From positions 62,001 to 126,000 of the forward strand of contig JAFAMD010000068.1 of assembly GCA_019233755.1 (NCBI GenBank): a DNA stretch of 64,000 nucleotides, written 5' to 3'. Source of the DNA: Acidobacteriaceae bacterium (GTDB taxonomy: Bacteria; Acidobacteriota; Terriglobia; Bryobacterales; Bryobacteraceae). Made by a program: the position numbers and the translations under genes. Below the pieces are notes generated by a model, which made no database searches, was not told the DNA's origin, and was given only the letters and a program-made list of their open reading frames with translations. Positions 16,432 through 25,361 of the stretch are shown piece by piece; position 1 is the first letter of the stretch; every line of letters starts with the position of its first letter.

Positions 16432-16999
16432 ACAGCTTTTCTCCGCGAAGTTCGTGGAAGTTTTCGCGCAGTTCTTTCAAGGCACGATAGACCCGGACCT
16501 TCACCGTGCCGATCTCGCACTGCAGAATGCGTGCAATGTCTTCGTAACGCAGATTGTGAAAGCGGCTCAGGACGAGAACCTCGCGCTTGTCGTCAGGCAA
16601 TTTCAGAAGCGCTCGCTGAAGCAGCATCACATCCTCCTTGCGACTGATCAGCTCTTCAGGCATGGGTTCAGGGCTCTTGATTTCGCCGAAGGCGTCGCCG
16701 CCGATCTCCCCGCGTTTTTTGCGAATCGAATCGAAGTAGGCATTTCTGGCCATTCCGTAGAGCCAAATCGGGAATGAGAGGTCGGGATCATAGCTTTTGG
16801 CATACTTGAGAACCCGAAAGAACACTTCTTGAACGAGATCTTCACTCAAAGCCGGGTTGCGGGTCAGATGTAGCAGATAGCGAAATAACGCAACGTGGTG
16901 ACGCTCAAAGAGCAGGGCGAGCGGGGAGGTGTCGCCAGCCTGCACGAGCTTCATCAATGAGCTGTCGGTTTGATTCTCCACTCGGTCGTAAAACATCAA
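16421..16999 (-). CDS. RNA polymerase sigma factor, ECF family
   Basis: The 192-residue protein has sigma region 2 (FERHHVALFRYLLHLTRNP, then LSEDLVQEVFFRVL and FPIWLYGMARNAYFDSIRKK) and region 4 (LPDDKREVLVLSRFHNLRYEDIA, then CEIGTVKVRVYRALKELRE). The linker is short and there is no extra domain, so it is a plain ECF sigma factor. It redirects RNA polymerase to a stress regulon. It heads the operon with the anti-sigma candidate and two DUF4097 genes; the 11-base overlap with the next gene suggests coupled synthesis. GTAACCTTTTT lies shortly upstream and resembles an ECF -35 element, but the spacing to the start is too tight to be convincing. Confidence 0.9.
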   Translation of the reverse strand: MMFYDRVENQTDSSLMKLVQAGDTSPLALLFERHHVALFRYLLHLTRNPALSEDLVQEVFFRVLKYAKSYDPDLSFPIWLYGMARNAYFDSIRKKRGEIGGDAFGEIKSPEPMPEELISRKEDVMLLQRALLKLPDDKREVLVLSRFHNLRYEDIARILQCEIGTVKVRVYRALKELRENFHELRGEKLYES

Positions 17000-17068
17000 T
17001 ACTGACCGATTCGAAAAAGGTTACAACAAAATGGCCGCCGAACTCACTCGGCTGTGGTGGGCGGCGGA

Positions 17069-17503
17069 CTATGCAGGCAGCGACACGAGCGACTGCAAGG
17101 CTGGAGAGCGGGCTACATCTGCCAGCGTGCAGCGATTCATTTCTTCAAAAAATGCATCGTAGGCACGATCCAACGCCTCCTTGAGAAGGCAGTTCCGGCG
17201 AAGCGGGCAAGCCGGGGCAAAGCAGTCGATGATTGCCTTGTTCGTTTCAGTTCTTCTGAGAACGTCTCCGATACGAATCTGTGCGGCCGGCCGGGCAAGG
17301 CGAACTCCGCCGCCTCTTCCTTTACTTGTGGCAAGCAAGCCTTCACGCCCAAGGTTGTGAACGACCTTGACCATGTGTGTGTAGGGAACGTTGAACAATG
17401 AAGATGCCTGACGAACCGTCACTGTCGCAAGTAACGGTTCATCACGGCTTGCCAGATACATCAGCACGCGGAGGCTTAGATCAGAGAAACGAGTGAGCTG
17501 CAT
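17069..17503 (-). CDS. nsrR: NsrR-like Rrf2-family nitric-oxide-sensing repressor
   Basis: The 144-residue protein is Rrf2-like: the N-terminus MQLTRFSDLSLRVLMYLA and the helix-turn-helix region with VPYTHMVKVVHNLGREGLL are close to NsrR. Three cysteines in DCFAPACPLRRNC match the iron-sulfur cluster ligands of NsrR. NO reacts with the cluster and releases the repressor from DNA. The gene lies 34 bases downstream of hmp on the same strand, so both are probably transcribed from the promoter containing the 27-bp palindrome at 18794-18820. This would make a simple autoregulated NO-defence operon. Confidence 0.88.
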   Translation of the reverse strand: MQLTRFSDLSLRVLMYLASRDEPLLATVTVRQASSLFNVPYTHMVKVVHNLGREGLLATSKGRGGGVRLARPAAQIRIGDVLRRTETNKAIIDCFAPACPLRRNCLLKEALDRAYDAFFEEMNRCTLADVARSPALQSLVSLPA

Positions 17504-17537
17504 ATGGAGTCAACGGGAAAGCCTTCCCCGGAATAAC

Positions 17538-18776
17538 TCACGCTCTTTCGATTTCGTTATCGAAGGACGGATCGGGCGCGAATGCTTCACTATAGCGCTT
17601 GGTACGTGGGACAGACATTTCGTCAAGAATACATCCCACAGCATTCATAAACCCAATCGGACCGCAGTAGTAGAATTCCGGTTCGCCGCCGGGCAAATAC
17701 GGCGCAAGTGACTCAGCACTGACACGTCCTTCGTGGTCGTAATCTTCTCCAACGATATCTTCAGCGTGCGGACGCTCGTAATAGATGACTGACTTGACCA
17801 GCGCGTTTTTTCTTGACAGTGCGCGAACCTCCCGCCCGAACGCATGGTGTGATTTCATCGTGGTTGCATGCACGAACAACACCTGCCGCTTCTTTTCTTG
17901 TACGAGATGCTGCAGCATGCAAAACGCGGGTGTAATGCCCACGCCGCCGCTGATCAGCACAACAGGCGACAAGCTTTTCTCGTTCAGAATGAAGTGACCT
18001 ACCGGAACATGAACCATTAGCGAGTCGCCCTCGCTCACGTTGTCATGCAGGTAATTGGAAACTTGTCCCTGCGGAGCCGCAGGGTTATGCGCCGGCGCCG
18101 GTTCCCGCTTCACACTCACCCGATAATACCTACCGTTCGGAATCTCTGACAGACTGTATTGCCGGATCTGGTCGAACTGCGACCCGGGGACACGCACTTT
18201 GACCGCAAGGAACTGACCGGGTTTGAAAGACGGTAGGGGTTGGCCGTCGGCGGGAACCAGATAAAACGAGGAGATCGTCTCGCTGGCTTCGCGCTTGCGC
18301 TGCACGATGAAGGGCTTATAATCGCGCCATCCGCCAGACTGATTCGCACCCTCGTCGTAGATCTCGCGCTCTCGGCCAATCATGACGGCAGCCAATTGCT
18401 GGTACGCCGCGCCCCAAGCTTCGAGAATTTCGGGTGTGGCCGCTTCACCCAGCACAGCTTGAATCGCACTGAGCAGGTGCTTTCCCACGATGGGGTAATG
18501 AGCGGGCTGTATCTCTAAGCTGACATGCTTCTGCGCAATCTGCTCCACCATGCCGCCGAGACGATCAAGCTGATCAATATGCGCTGCATAGGCAAGAATC
18601 GATGCCGCGAGACTCTTGGCTTGACCGCCGTTACGCTGATTAGCCAGATTGAAAATGTTCAGCAGTTCAGGATGGCTCTTGAATAACTGGTGATAGAACG
18701 CGCCAGTGATTGCTTCTCCCTGTTCGCGAAGAACCGCTACAGTGTCGCGGACGATCTGTCGATGATGAGGTAACAA
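17538..18776 (-). CDS. hmp: Flavohemoprotein, nitric oxide dioxygenase
   Basis: I place the start at TTG 18776, behind GGAG five bases upstream, giving 412 residues. This matches the family N-terminus (MLPHHRQIVRDTV) and length; the open frame upstream runs through the operator and is not coding. Residues 1-140 are the globin domain with the proximal-His region QKHVSLEIQPAHYPIVGKHLL. The FAD part has RQYSLSEIPNGRYYRVSVKRE, and the NAD part has VVLISGGVGITPAFCML and YYCGPIGFMNAV. The enzyme turns NO and oxygen into nitrate using NAD(P)H in the cytoplasm. It is followed by nsrR, and its promoter region carries a near-perfect 27-bp palindrome. Confidence 0.92.
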   Translation of the reverse strand: MLPHHRQIVRDTVAVLREQGEAITGAFYHQLFKSHPELLNIFNLANQRNGGQAKSLAASILAYAAHIDQLDRLGGMVEQIAQKHVSLEIQPAHYPIVGKHLLSAIQAVLGEAATPEILEAWGAAYQQLAAVMIGREREIYDEGANQSGGWRDYKPFIVQRKREASETISSFYLVPADGQPLPSFKPGQFLAVKVRVPGSQFDQIRQYSLSEIPNGRYYRVSVKREPAPAHNPAAPQGQVSNYLHDNVSEGDSLMVHVPVGHFILNEKSLSPVVLISGGVGITPAFCMLQHLVQEKKRQVLFVHATTMKSHHAFGREVRALSRKNALVKSVIYYERPHAEDIVGEDYDHEGRVSAESLAPYLPGGEPEFYYCGPIGFMNAVGCILDEMSVPRTKRYSEAFAPDPSFDNEIERA

Positions 18777-18793
18777 TAATACTCCATTAAGGC

Positions 18794-18820
18794 TAAATAT
18801 GTATTCGGAATATATATTTA
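18794..18820. promoter_or_regulatory. NsrR-type operator palindrome upstream of hmp-nsrR
   Basis: Two 13-base arms, TAAATATGTATTC and GAATATATATTTA on the plus strand, face each other around one central base with a single mismatch. The layout (AT-rich 11-1-11-like symmetry ending in AT steps) is close to the NsrR consensus known from Proteobacteria and Bacillus. It lies 18 bases before the hmp TTG start, where bound repressor would block the promoter. Confidence 0.75.
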
Positions 18821-18945
18821 GAATAACAAGGCGCTTTACAGAGAACTGGCAGATCGGCTCACAGAAGAAACGTCGCGGCTGTCGCCTGGGGTATGCTAGC
18901 GTTGCCGGAACTCGTAGGGCGTATACTGCCCGGTGATCCAGGCAC

Positions 18946-20766
18946 GTGGGAATGGGTGCTTCGATGATGGAACAGGTCCGCTCAAGTAACCTCTGGACGG
19001 TTGCCGGCGTGTTGCCGCGCGCGGATCGCTCGCTCGCCCTCACCTGGTGGACCGTTCTGATTCTCCGCGGATTGCTTCCCGCGATTTTTGTTGTGACTAT
19101 GGGGGCGCTGGTCGGGGCAGTTCAGCGCAGGGCGGATCTCACCACCCCGCTTGCGCTCTTCGGCTCCGTTTTCGTGCTTCTCCAGATTCTTCCTCCCATT
19201 CACAGGGCGCTTGGCGCGAACCTTGGCAGCCGCACTGCGGCGTGGCTTTATGACCAGCTCACTGCTGCCTGTGTCCGCCCGCCCGGCATGGGCCATCTCG
19301 AAAATCCCAAACTCACGACCGACCTCACAGTGGCGCGTGATTTCGATCTCGCTATAACGGGTCCGCCCATGTCCATCTCGATGGACTTCATTGCTGGCGG
19401 GTTGGTCGAAATCGTCGGGGGCCTCGCCTCAGCAATCGTGCTTGCCGGCTATAAATGGTGGGCACCCGTCGTGCTCACGGGCGCGTGGATCGCTACGCAC
19501 TGGCTTCTGCGCGAGAGCACCGTCTGGCGTGATCGCAATACGGAGGAGGTGCGCCACGCGCAGCGACACGCCGACTATGCATACCGGCTTGCAGTGGAAC
19601 CGCCCGCCGCAAAGGAATTGCGCCTGTTTGGACTGGCCGACTGGATCGTCGACCGTTTTCGGTTACGCCGCCGCCAGTTGTTCGACCTGCGCTGGGAAGC
19701 GACGCGCCTGCGAGAACGACCGCTCGTTTGGAGCATTCTCCTGGTGCTCGCTGCGAATATCGTTGTGTTCTGGTCAATGGGTGCGGCAGCCTTTGATGGC
19801 CATCTGCCGCTGGCGCGGCTGGTTACTTTTGCCAGTGCCGCCATTGGCACCAGCATGATTGCTTTCGGCGGATTGTCCTGGGTACTCGATGGCACGGCGG
19901 CGCCGATCGCCGCGGTATTGCGCCTCGAAGCAAACATGGAACAGGAGGGGGCCCTGACGCGCAGTTATGAATCTGCGGAAGGAATGCCGGCGCGCGAAAT
20001 CCGATTCCGCAATGTGACATTTGCTTATCCTCACACCAACGAACCCGTCCTTGCGGACTTCGACCTGGCTATCCCCGCAGGTTCGTCGCTCGCCATTGTC
20101 GGCCAGAATGGCGCCGGCAAGACGACCATAGCGAAGCTGCTTTGCCGGCTCTATGATCCGCAGCAAGGGGCGATTGAGGTCGACGGCGTAGACATCCGCA
20201 CTCTCGACATTGACGGCTGGCGTTCGCGGGTCACGGCGGTATTTCAAGATTTCATTCGCTTCGAGCTGTCGCTTCGTGAAAATGTTGCCCCAGCCGGCGC
20301 TCCTGATGATGTGATCCTTCAGGCGCTTGACGAGGCAGGCGCGGCGCACCTGGCTGATCTCAATACTGTGCTGGCTCGTGGCTACCCAAATGGCACAGAT
20401 CTTTCCGGCGGCCAGTGGCAGCGTATCGCCCTGGCGCGGGCACTTTGCGCCGTGAGACTGGGCGCCGGGCTCGTCCTGCTTGACGAGCCCACGGCTCAAC
20501 TCGATGTGCGCGGGGAAGCGGAGATCTTTGGCAGAATCCTGGCTGCCACGCGCCATGTGACAACGATTTTGATTTCTCACCGCTTCTCCACGGTGCGCCA
20601 CGCCGACCGCATCTGCGTGCTGGACAAAGGAAAGGTGGTCGAGCTCGGAACGCACCACGAGTTGATGGCCGCGGGTGGCCGTTACAAGACAATGTTTGAG
20701 CTGCAGGCCTCGCGCTTTTACGAAGAAGCCGAAGAAGAAGGGACCCCACTGGATGCTCTGGATTAG
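18946..20766 (+). CDS. ABC exporter half-transporter (permease-ATPase fusion), subunit 1
   Basis: The 606-residue protein joins a six-helix exporter membrane domain (residues about 30-330, with KELRLFGLADWIVDRF typical of bacterial ABC-B exporters) to an ATPase domain. It has Walker A GQNGAGKTT (386-394), signature LSGGQ (486-490), Walker B LVLLDEP (509-515) and an H-loop SHRFSTVR. All catalytic elements look intact. GTG 18946 is the longest start; ATG 18952, 18964 or 18967 are equally possible. The next gene, 33 bases on, encodes a similar protein, so the two probably form a heterodimeric exporter. The cargo is unknown; no biosynthetic or peptide gene is adjacent. It is divergent from hmp. 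Confidence 0.85.
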   Translation: MGMGASMMEQVRSSNLWTVAGVLPRADRSLALTWWTVLILRGLLPAIFVVTMGALVGAVQRRADLTTPLALFGSVFVLLQILPPIHRALGANLGSRTAAWLYDQLTAACVRPPGMGHLENPKLTTDLTVARDFDLAITGPPMSISMDFIAGGLVEIVGGLASAIVLAGYKWWAPVVLTGAWIATHWLLRESTVWRDRNTEEVRHAQRHADYAYRLAVEPPAAKELRLFGLADWIVDRFRLRRRQLFDLRWEATRLRERPLVWSILLVLAANIVVFWSMGAAAFDGHLPLARLVTFASAAIGTSMIAFGGLSWVLDGTAAPIAAVLRLEANMEQEGALTRSYESAEGMPAREIRFRNVTFAYPHTNEPVLADFDLAIPAGSSLAIVGQNGAGKTTIAKLLCRLYDPQQGAIEVDGVDIRTLDIDGWRSRVTAVFQDFIRFELSLRENVAPAGAPDDVILQALDEAGAAHLADLNTVLARGYPNGTDLSGGQWQRIALARALCAVRLGAGLVLLDEPTAQLDVRGEAEIFGRILAATRHVTTILISHRFSTVRHADRICVLDKGKVVELGTHHELMAAGGRYKTMFELQASRFYEEAEEEGTPLDALD

Positions 20767-20799
20767 GCCAGGCTGTTCCAGGTTTCGCAACGAGCTGTC

Positions 20800-22599
20800 A
20801 TGAAGATGCCCGCCCAACCCGATTCGATGCCCGCAGCTCTCCCCTCCATGGGGCGCGCGCTCAGGCGGGCCCGCGAGGCGGAGCCGTTGTTACTCACGGT
20901 AGCGTTCTCGCTGGCACTTCTCGCGGCGTTGCCCGACGCTTTGCTCGCCCTGTGGCTCAGCGTTCTGGCCGACGGCGTTCTGGCTTCGAGACGAGGCCTG
21001 GTTGTCACCGCCTCAATCGGGCTGGGAGCATCCGCGGCTGCCACCTGGTTCCTCCGCGTCATCAGCGACCGCACCCAGCGCCGCTTTCGCGAGCGCCTCA
21101 CCATCACTCTCGAAGCGCACGTGGCCCGGCTTCAAGCCTCCGTCGCCAGTGTTGAACACCATGAGCGCCAGGAATACGTCGACCGTCTTTCGATGCTGCG
21201 TAACCAGGTCTTCGTGCTCGATCACATGTACTGGTCGCTGTTCACCACCTGCGGCTGGATTCTCCGTCTGATCGTAACCTTGTCTCTCCTGGTTTCCGTT
21301 CATCCCGCGCTGGCCTTGCTCGCAATTTTTGCGCTCCCGACCGTCTTCACTTCCACCTGGCGCCCCGAAGTGGAGCGCACAGCCGACGAACGTGGCGCCT
21401 GGGCTAATCGTCTCGCCCGTCATCTCTTCGATGTGGCCACTACCGCGCCGCCGGGCAAGGAGGTGCGTCTCACGCGCATCGGCGCGCGCCTGGTTGATCA
21501 GCGCCGTGCCGCCTGGGAACGGTGGTATAGACCTCTCGCGAGCGCGCGGAGCGCCAGCGCTTTCTGGCAAACGCTGAGCTGGGCCGTGTTTGGCGCAGGG
21601 TATGTGGCAGCGGTCGTGTTCGTATCGGCGGTGCTGAAAGCCTCGCCCGGCGCGGTGCTGCTGGTACTTGCAGCCGGAGCCCGCCTATCTGCATACATCG
21701 GCGCGGCTGTCGGGGAGATCGGATTTCTGCGCGGTTTCTGGTTGGATGGATCGCGGCGCCTCGCTTGGCTCGAAGACTACGCCGCATCGCTTGAACGGGG
21801 CGCCGACGCCCCTGCACCCGAAAACCTCCGGCAGGGAATCGCCTTCGAGCATGTGTGCTTCGCGTATCCCGGCACCGAACGCCTCGTGCTCGAAGATGTG
21901 AACCTCCGCTTCGAACCCGGTTCCGTGGTCGCCATCGTTGGCGAGAACGGCGCGGGCAAAACCACGCTGGTCAAATTACTTTGCAGGCTATATCAGCCAT
22001 CGAGCGGGCGCATCCTGGTGGATGGCGTGGAACTGGCGCGCATATCGCCAGACGCTTGGCGTTCACGCCTCGCCGGCGCTTTCCAGGATTTTTTCCGCTT
22101 CGAATTCAGCGCGCTGCACAGTGTCGGTCTGGGCGACCTGCCACGCCAAGAGGACGTGCCTGCGGTGGCAGCCGCCGTCGGCCGGGCCGGTGCGGATGAT
22201 GTGGTGGCGCATCTGGCGCAGGGTCTCGAAACGCAGCTTGGGCCTACCTGGCCGGGCGGTGTCGAGCTCAGTTTCGGCCAGTGGCAGAAGCTTGCGCTCG
22301 CGCGTGGATTAATGAGGGAACGCCCGCTGGTGCTGGTGCTCGACGAACCCACAGCCGCGCTTGACGCCGAGACGGAGCATGCCCTCTTTGAACGTTTTAC
22401 CGCGGCCGCGCGTCAAGGCACGGCCGATGGGCGCATTACGATTCTCGTCTCTCATCGCTTCAGCACTGTGCGCATGGCCGACTTCATTGTGGTACTCGAC
22501 GGGGCCCGCGTCATGGAATCGGGTACCCATGAAGCGCTCATGGCCAAAGAAGGACAGTATGCGAAGCTTTACGGCATTCAGGCCGCGGCCTACCGGTGA
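20800..22599 (+). CDS. ABC exporter half-transporter (permease-ATPase fusion), subunit 2
   Basis: The 599-residue protein has the same layout as the preceding gene: membrane domain (about 30-320), then Walker A GENGAGKTT (about 380-388), Walker B LVLVLDEP (about 510-517) and H-loop SHRFSTVR. The signature motif reads LSFGQ where the partner has LSGGQ. In heterodimeric exporters one of the two ATP sites is often degenerate in just this way, which supports pairing with the upstream subunit. The membrane half keeps the GKEVRLTRIGARLVDQ segment that parallels KELRLFGLADW of subunit 1. The exported substrate cannot be read from the sequence. Confidence 0.85.
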   Translation: MKMPAQPDSMPAALPSMGRALRRAREAEPLLLTVAFSLALLAALPDALLALWLSVLADGVLASRRGLVVTASIGLGASAAATWFLRVISDRTQRRFRERLTITLEAHVARLQASVASVEHHERQEYVDRLSMLRNQVFVLDHMYWSLFTTCGWILRLIVTLSLLVSVHPALALLAIFALPTVFTSTWRPEVERTADERGAWANRLARHLFDVATTAPPGKEVRLTRIGARLVDQRRAAWERWYRPLASARSASAFWQTLSWAVFGAGYVAAVVFVSAVLKASPGAVLLVLAAGARLSAYIGAAVGEIGFLRGFWLDGSRRLAWLEDYAASLERGADAPAPENLRQGIAFEHVCFAYPGTERLVLEDVNLRFEPGSVVAIVGENGAGKTTLVKLLCRLYQPSSGRILVDGVELARISPDAWRSRLAGAFQDFFRFEFSALHSVGLGDLPRQEDVPAVAAAVGRAGADDVVAHLAQGLETQLGPTWPGGVELSFGQWQKLALARGLMRERPLVLVLDEPTAALDAETEHALFERFTAAARQGTADGRITILVSHRFSTVRMADFIVVLDGARVMESGTHEALMAKEGQYAKLYGIQAAAYR

Positions 22600-22624
22600 T
22601 CCGATGTGAGGGCTGTAGATCCGC

Positions 22625-24706
22625 TCACCGGGCCATGGCGGGGTCGCTGGTGCCGGCTAAGCCATTCTCGATGTGCCCGGCGAAGCGCTGAAGATAGTGT
22701 GGGTCGAGATTGTGAGTGATGGAAAGGTCGTACCATCGCATGCTTCGAGCGGCGTCCCAAAGCTCTTCATGGTGCGAGCCGGCGGCAAGCTGAATTTGAC
22801 GCGACGACGCTCCATACGCGTTATCGCGTACCGTGATGAGGCAAGGCACCGCGCCGGGATTACTTAGAACGATGTGAAGACCCTGCGCGGGGAGATCGTA
22901 AGAAACCTGAACAGTCAAGGGCTCTGAGGAGACGTTTGCGGAGCCCCGGAACTCACGCAAAAAGCCGTTCGGACCAAGCACGGACACGCTGTACACATTA
23001 GCAGAATCGACAAGAGAGCGCGGATCTGAGGGTGCGATGCTCCAGTAATCGGACAATTCTTTGCGCGACTCGATGGTGTAGGTCCAGGGGCTCGACGGAT
23101 TGTGTGCAGCGAATACGTGAAAGACAACGCCGGAGTCTCCGTCATTTGAAAAATCGATCCAAAGGCGCGGATTGGCGGAATCAACGCGCCCGTCTGCATG
23201 AAGCTGATAGGGAATGGCGCGCGCGGGGCGCACGCCGGGTTCTTGCACGGGCTGTGTTTGGGCTGCAGGAACGGCGGCATCAGGCAAGACACGGCAGGCG
23301 TGCTCGATTTCTTCACGGTAATGCTGCGTGTCGGGCAAGGACGGCAGAGACGCGTTTGATTTCGAGAAATCGAAAGCGGATGTAAGATCGCCGCAGACGG
23401 CGCGGCGCCAGGCAGTGATATTCGGCTCGTGCATCGCCTCGCCGAAGCGAGCTTCCAAGAAGCGCAAGACAGAAGTGTGATCGAAGACCTGTGAGCAGAC
23501 CCAGCCGCCGCGCGTCCAGGGTGAGACGATCGTCATCGGCACGCGGGCTCCCAGGCCATACGGCATGGCGCCAAGCTTCGGATCCTGATAAAACTCATCG
23601 CTCACGTCAACCGTCGATTTGCCGTTAGCCGGCGAGAGCGGGGGTGTGGGCGGCACGACATGATCGAAGAAGCCATCGTTTTCGTCGTAATTGATGAAGA
23701 GAACGGTCTTGCTCCATATCTGCGGATTACCGGTAAGGGCATCGAGCACTCGGGCCGTGTACTGCGCACCGTAGGCCGGAGGCCACGCCGGATGTTCCGA
23801 ATATGCCTCTGGCGCAACAATCCAACAGACCTGCGGCAGTGTGCCATCGGCAACATCGCGAGCCAGGTCCTCAAGCGTATGAGCAGACATCGCTTCACGG
23901 CGCAGTCTGGAGTCATGCGCTGAGTGGATATATTGGGTGAAATAGAGCAACGGATTATCGCCGTAGTTGCCCTCGAAGGGCCGCTTGTCGTCATCCTCAA
24001 TTCCCTGCTGATACACGCGCCACGAAATGCCGGCTTTTTCGAGACGCTCCGGACACGTGGTCCAGGACGCGATGCCTTTATCGGCGAGATCATTGTCGAT
24101 CAACGCGCCCGCTTTATTGCCGGGCGGATTGACCGAACCGGTCCAAAGGTAAATGCGGTTGGGACCGGTTGGGCCCATAACCGAGCAGAAGTAAGCGTCA
24201 CACAAAGTGAATGCATTAGCGAGCGCGAACTGGAAAGGTATATCGCTTTCCTGGTAGTAGCCCATTGTGAGAGCAGTTTTTGCGTCGATCCAGTCGTCGT
24301 ACTTACCGCCGTTCCAGGCCTGATGGCTGCCAGGCCAACTGTGATCGAGGGAGGCGACACACTGCGCGCGGGTTTTCGATGTATCGAAATGAAAAGGCAG
24401 AACCTCCTCACCGGATTTACGGCTCCGCTGCTGCCAGATGGAGCGGCCTCCGGCAGGAGGTGCGGTGATGCGATCGCCGAAGCCCCGGACGCCACGCATA
24501 GTTCCGTAGTAATGATCGAAGGACCGGTTTTCCTGCATGAAAATGACGATGTGTTCGACATCTCGAATGGTTCCGGTAGGGGAACTGGCGGGTATGGCGA
24601 GCGCTCTTTGAATGGATTCCGGCAGTGCGGCAAGCGCGCCAACGGCACCCGCGCTCCTGGCGGCAAAGCGCAGGAATTCGCGCCGCCTCTGGCGTTCTAA
24701 ATCCAC
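22625..24706 (-). CDS. Phosphocholine-specific phospholipase C, Tat-exported
   Basis: GTG 24706 is the best start because it puts the twin-arginine signal at the N-terminus (RRREFLRFAARSAGAVGALA). The open frame extends to 24835 but would then overlap the fmdB start region. No strong ribosome-binding site is visible. The product (693 residues) matches the PlcN/PlcH length. The phosphoesterase core starts HIVIFMQENRSFDHYYGT and RGVRGFGDR, with metal-site regions YDENDGFFDHVVPP and VPMTIVSPWTRGGWV. Two C-terminal beta domains (DUF756-type) follow, containing FHVFAAHNPSSPWTYTIES. It should hydrolyse phosphatidylcholine or sphingomyelin in the periplasm or outside, freeing phosphocholine, possibly to scavenge phosphate or lipid. 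Confidence 0.88.
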   Translation of the reverse strand: MDLERQRRREFLRFAARSAGAVGALAALPESIQRALAIPASSPTGTIRDVEHIVIFMQENRSFDHYYGTMRGVRGFGDRITAPPAGGRSIWQQRSRKSGEEVLPFHFDTSKTRAQCVASLDHSWPGSHQAWNGGKYDDWIDAKTALTMGYYQESDIPFQFALANAFTLCDAYFCSVMGPTGPNRIYLWTGSVNPPGNKAGALIDNDLADKGIASWTTCPERLEKAGISWRVYQQGIEDDDKRPFEGNYGDNPLLYFTQYIHSAHDSRLRREAMSAHTLEDLARDVADGTLPQVCWIVAPEAYSEHPAWPPAYGAQYTARVLDALTGNPQIWSKTVLFINYDENDGFFDHVVPPTPPLSPANGKSTVDVSDEFYQDPKLGAMPYGLGARVPMTIVSPWTRGGWVCSQVFDHTSVLRFLEARFGEAMHEPNITAWRRAVCGDLTSAFDFSKSNASLPSLPDTQHYREEIEHACRVLPDAAVPAAQTQPVQEPGVRPARAIPYQLHADGRVDSANPRLWIDFSNDGDSGVVFHVFAAHNPSSPWTYTIESRKELSDYWSIAPSDPRSLVDSANVYSVSVLGPNGFLREFRGSANVSSEPLTVQVSYDLPAQGLHIVLSNPGAVPCLITVRDNAYGASSRQIQLAAGSHHEELWDAARSMRWYDLSITHNLDPHYLQRFAGHIENGLAGTSDPAMAR

Positions 24707-24833
24707 GAAAATTATGCTAACAAGCCATCGGGCTGTACTTGTGGGGTTCACGATATCCTCCAACGCTGCCCTTCGAGACGTCGAAGCGGAGCTAAAATGT
24801 GGCTCAGAAGGAAATCTCACCGAGAGGTGCACC

Positions 24834-24998
24834 ATGCCCCATTACGTGTTCCTCTGCCGCGATTGCAACAAGAAATTCGAGCACGTTCTCCACATCTCTG
24901 AGTTGGGAAAAACCGCCGTGAAGTGCCCCCATTGCGGCAGCTCAAAAATCGAGCAGCAGGCCGCAGCGTTCGCCGCTGTCACCTCAAAAAAGAGCTGA
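24834..24998 (+). CDS. FmdB-family putative zinc-ribbon regulatory protein
   Basis: The 54-residue protein starts at ATG 24834, behind GAGAGG. It reads MPHYVFLCRDCNKKFEHVL and then VKCPHCGSSKIEQ. The two CxxC pairs form the zinc ribbon of the FmdB family, and the spacing and length (50-110 residues usual) fit. The family is named after a regulator of formamidase genes, but most members have no shown function. The gene is followed after 15 bases by a Mth938-like gene, and the two may be co-transcribed. Confidence 0.85.
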   Translation: MPHYVFLCRDCNKKFEHVLHISELGKTAVKCPHCGSSKIEQQAAAFAAVTSKKS

Positions 24999-25013
24999 TT
25001 CTGTTGGATCGCT

Positions 25014-25361
25014 ATGCGTTTTGAGGAGTTTTCTTTTGGATCGATTCGCATTGATGGTACTACCTACAACTACGATGTGGTGATCGACCGCGGGAAGGTT
25101 GGCAAGCGGAAAAAGAAGCGCTCGAGAAAGTTCCGCCAGGCTTTCGGTCACACACCGCTTTCGATCGAAGAGAAGATACCGTGGAAGTGCCGCCGTTTGG
25201 TCATTGGCACGGGAACAGGTGCTTTGCCGGTTATGACAGACGTGAAAAAAGAAGCCAAGCGTCGGGGAGTCCAGCTACTCGTGATGCCTACGAGTGAGGC
25301 CATAAGAACGCTAAGCGAGGAGCCCGACGAGACGAACGCCATACTTCACCTGACTTGTTGA
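25014..25361 (+). CDS. Mth938-like domain protein (DUF498)
   Basis: The 115-residue protein has the pattern of the Mth938/NDUFAF3 fold: FEEFSFGSIRIDGTTYNYDV, then VIGTGTGALPVMTDVKKEA and LLVMPTSEAIRTLSEEPD. The GTGTG loop and the MPTxEA helix are the conserved parts. The eukaryotic relative helps assemble respiratory complex I; for bacterial stand-alone members no activity is established. A basic insertion (GKRKKKRSRKFRQ) lies between the first strands and the core. It sits just after the FmdB-like gene. Confidence 0.8.
   Translation: MRFEEFSFGSIRIDGTTYNYDVVIDRGKVGKRKKKRSRKFRQAFGHTPLSIEEKIPWKCRRLVIGTGTGALPVMTDVKKEAKRRGVQLLVMPTSEAIRTLSEEPDETNAILHLTC

Noticed and set aside
17000-17040. Possible ECF-type autoregulatory promoter (GTAACCTTTTT) before the sigma-factor gene
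   Set aside because: The -35-like word is present, but a -10 at normal spacing would fall on or after the start codon, so I could not support it.
18777-19043. 89-residue N-terminal extension of flavohemoprotein
   Set aside because: It runs through the NsrR operator and into the upstream region of the divergent ABC gene; the family N-terminus starts at TTG 18776.
19774-20817. 347-codon open frame on the minus strand
   Set aside because: It is antisense to the ATPase part of the first ABC exporter gene, whose Walker and signature motifs are intact.
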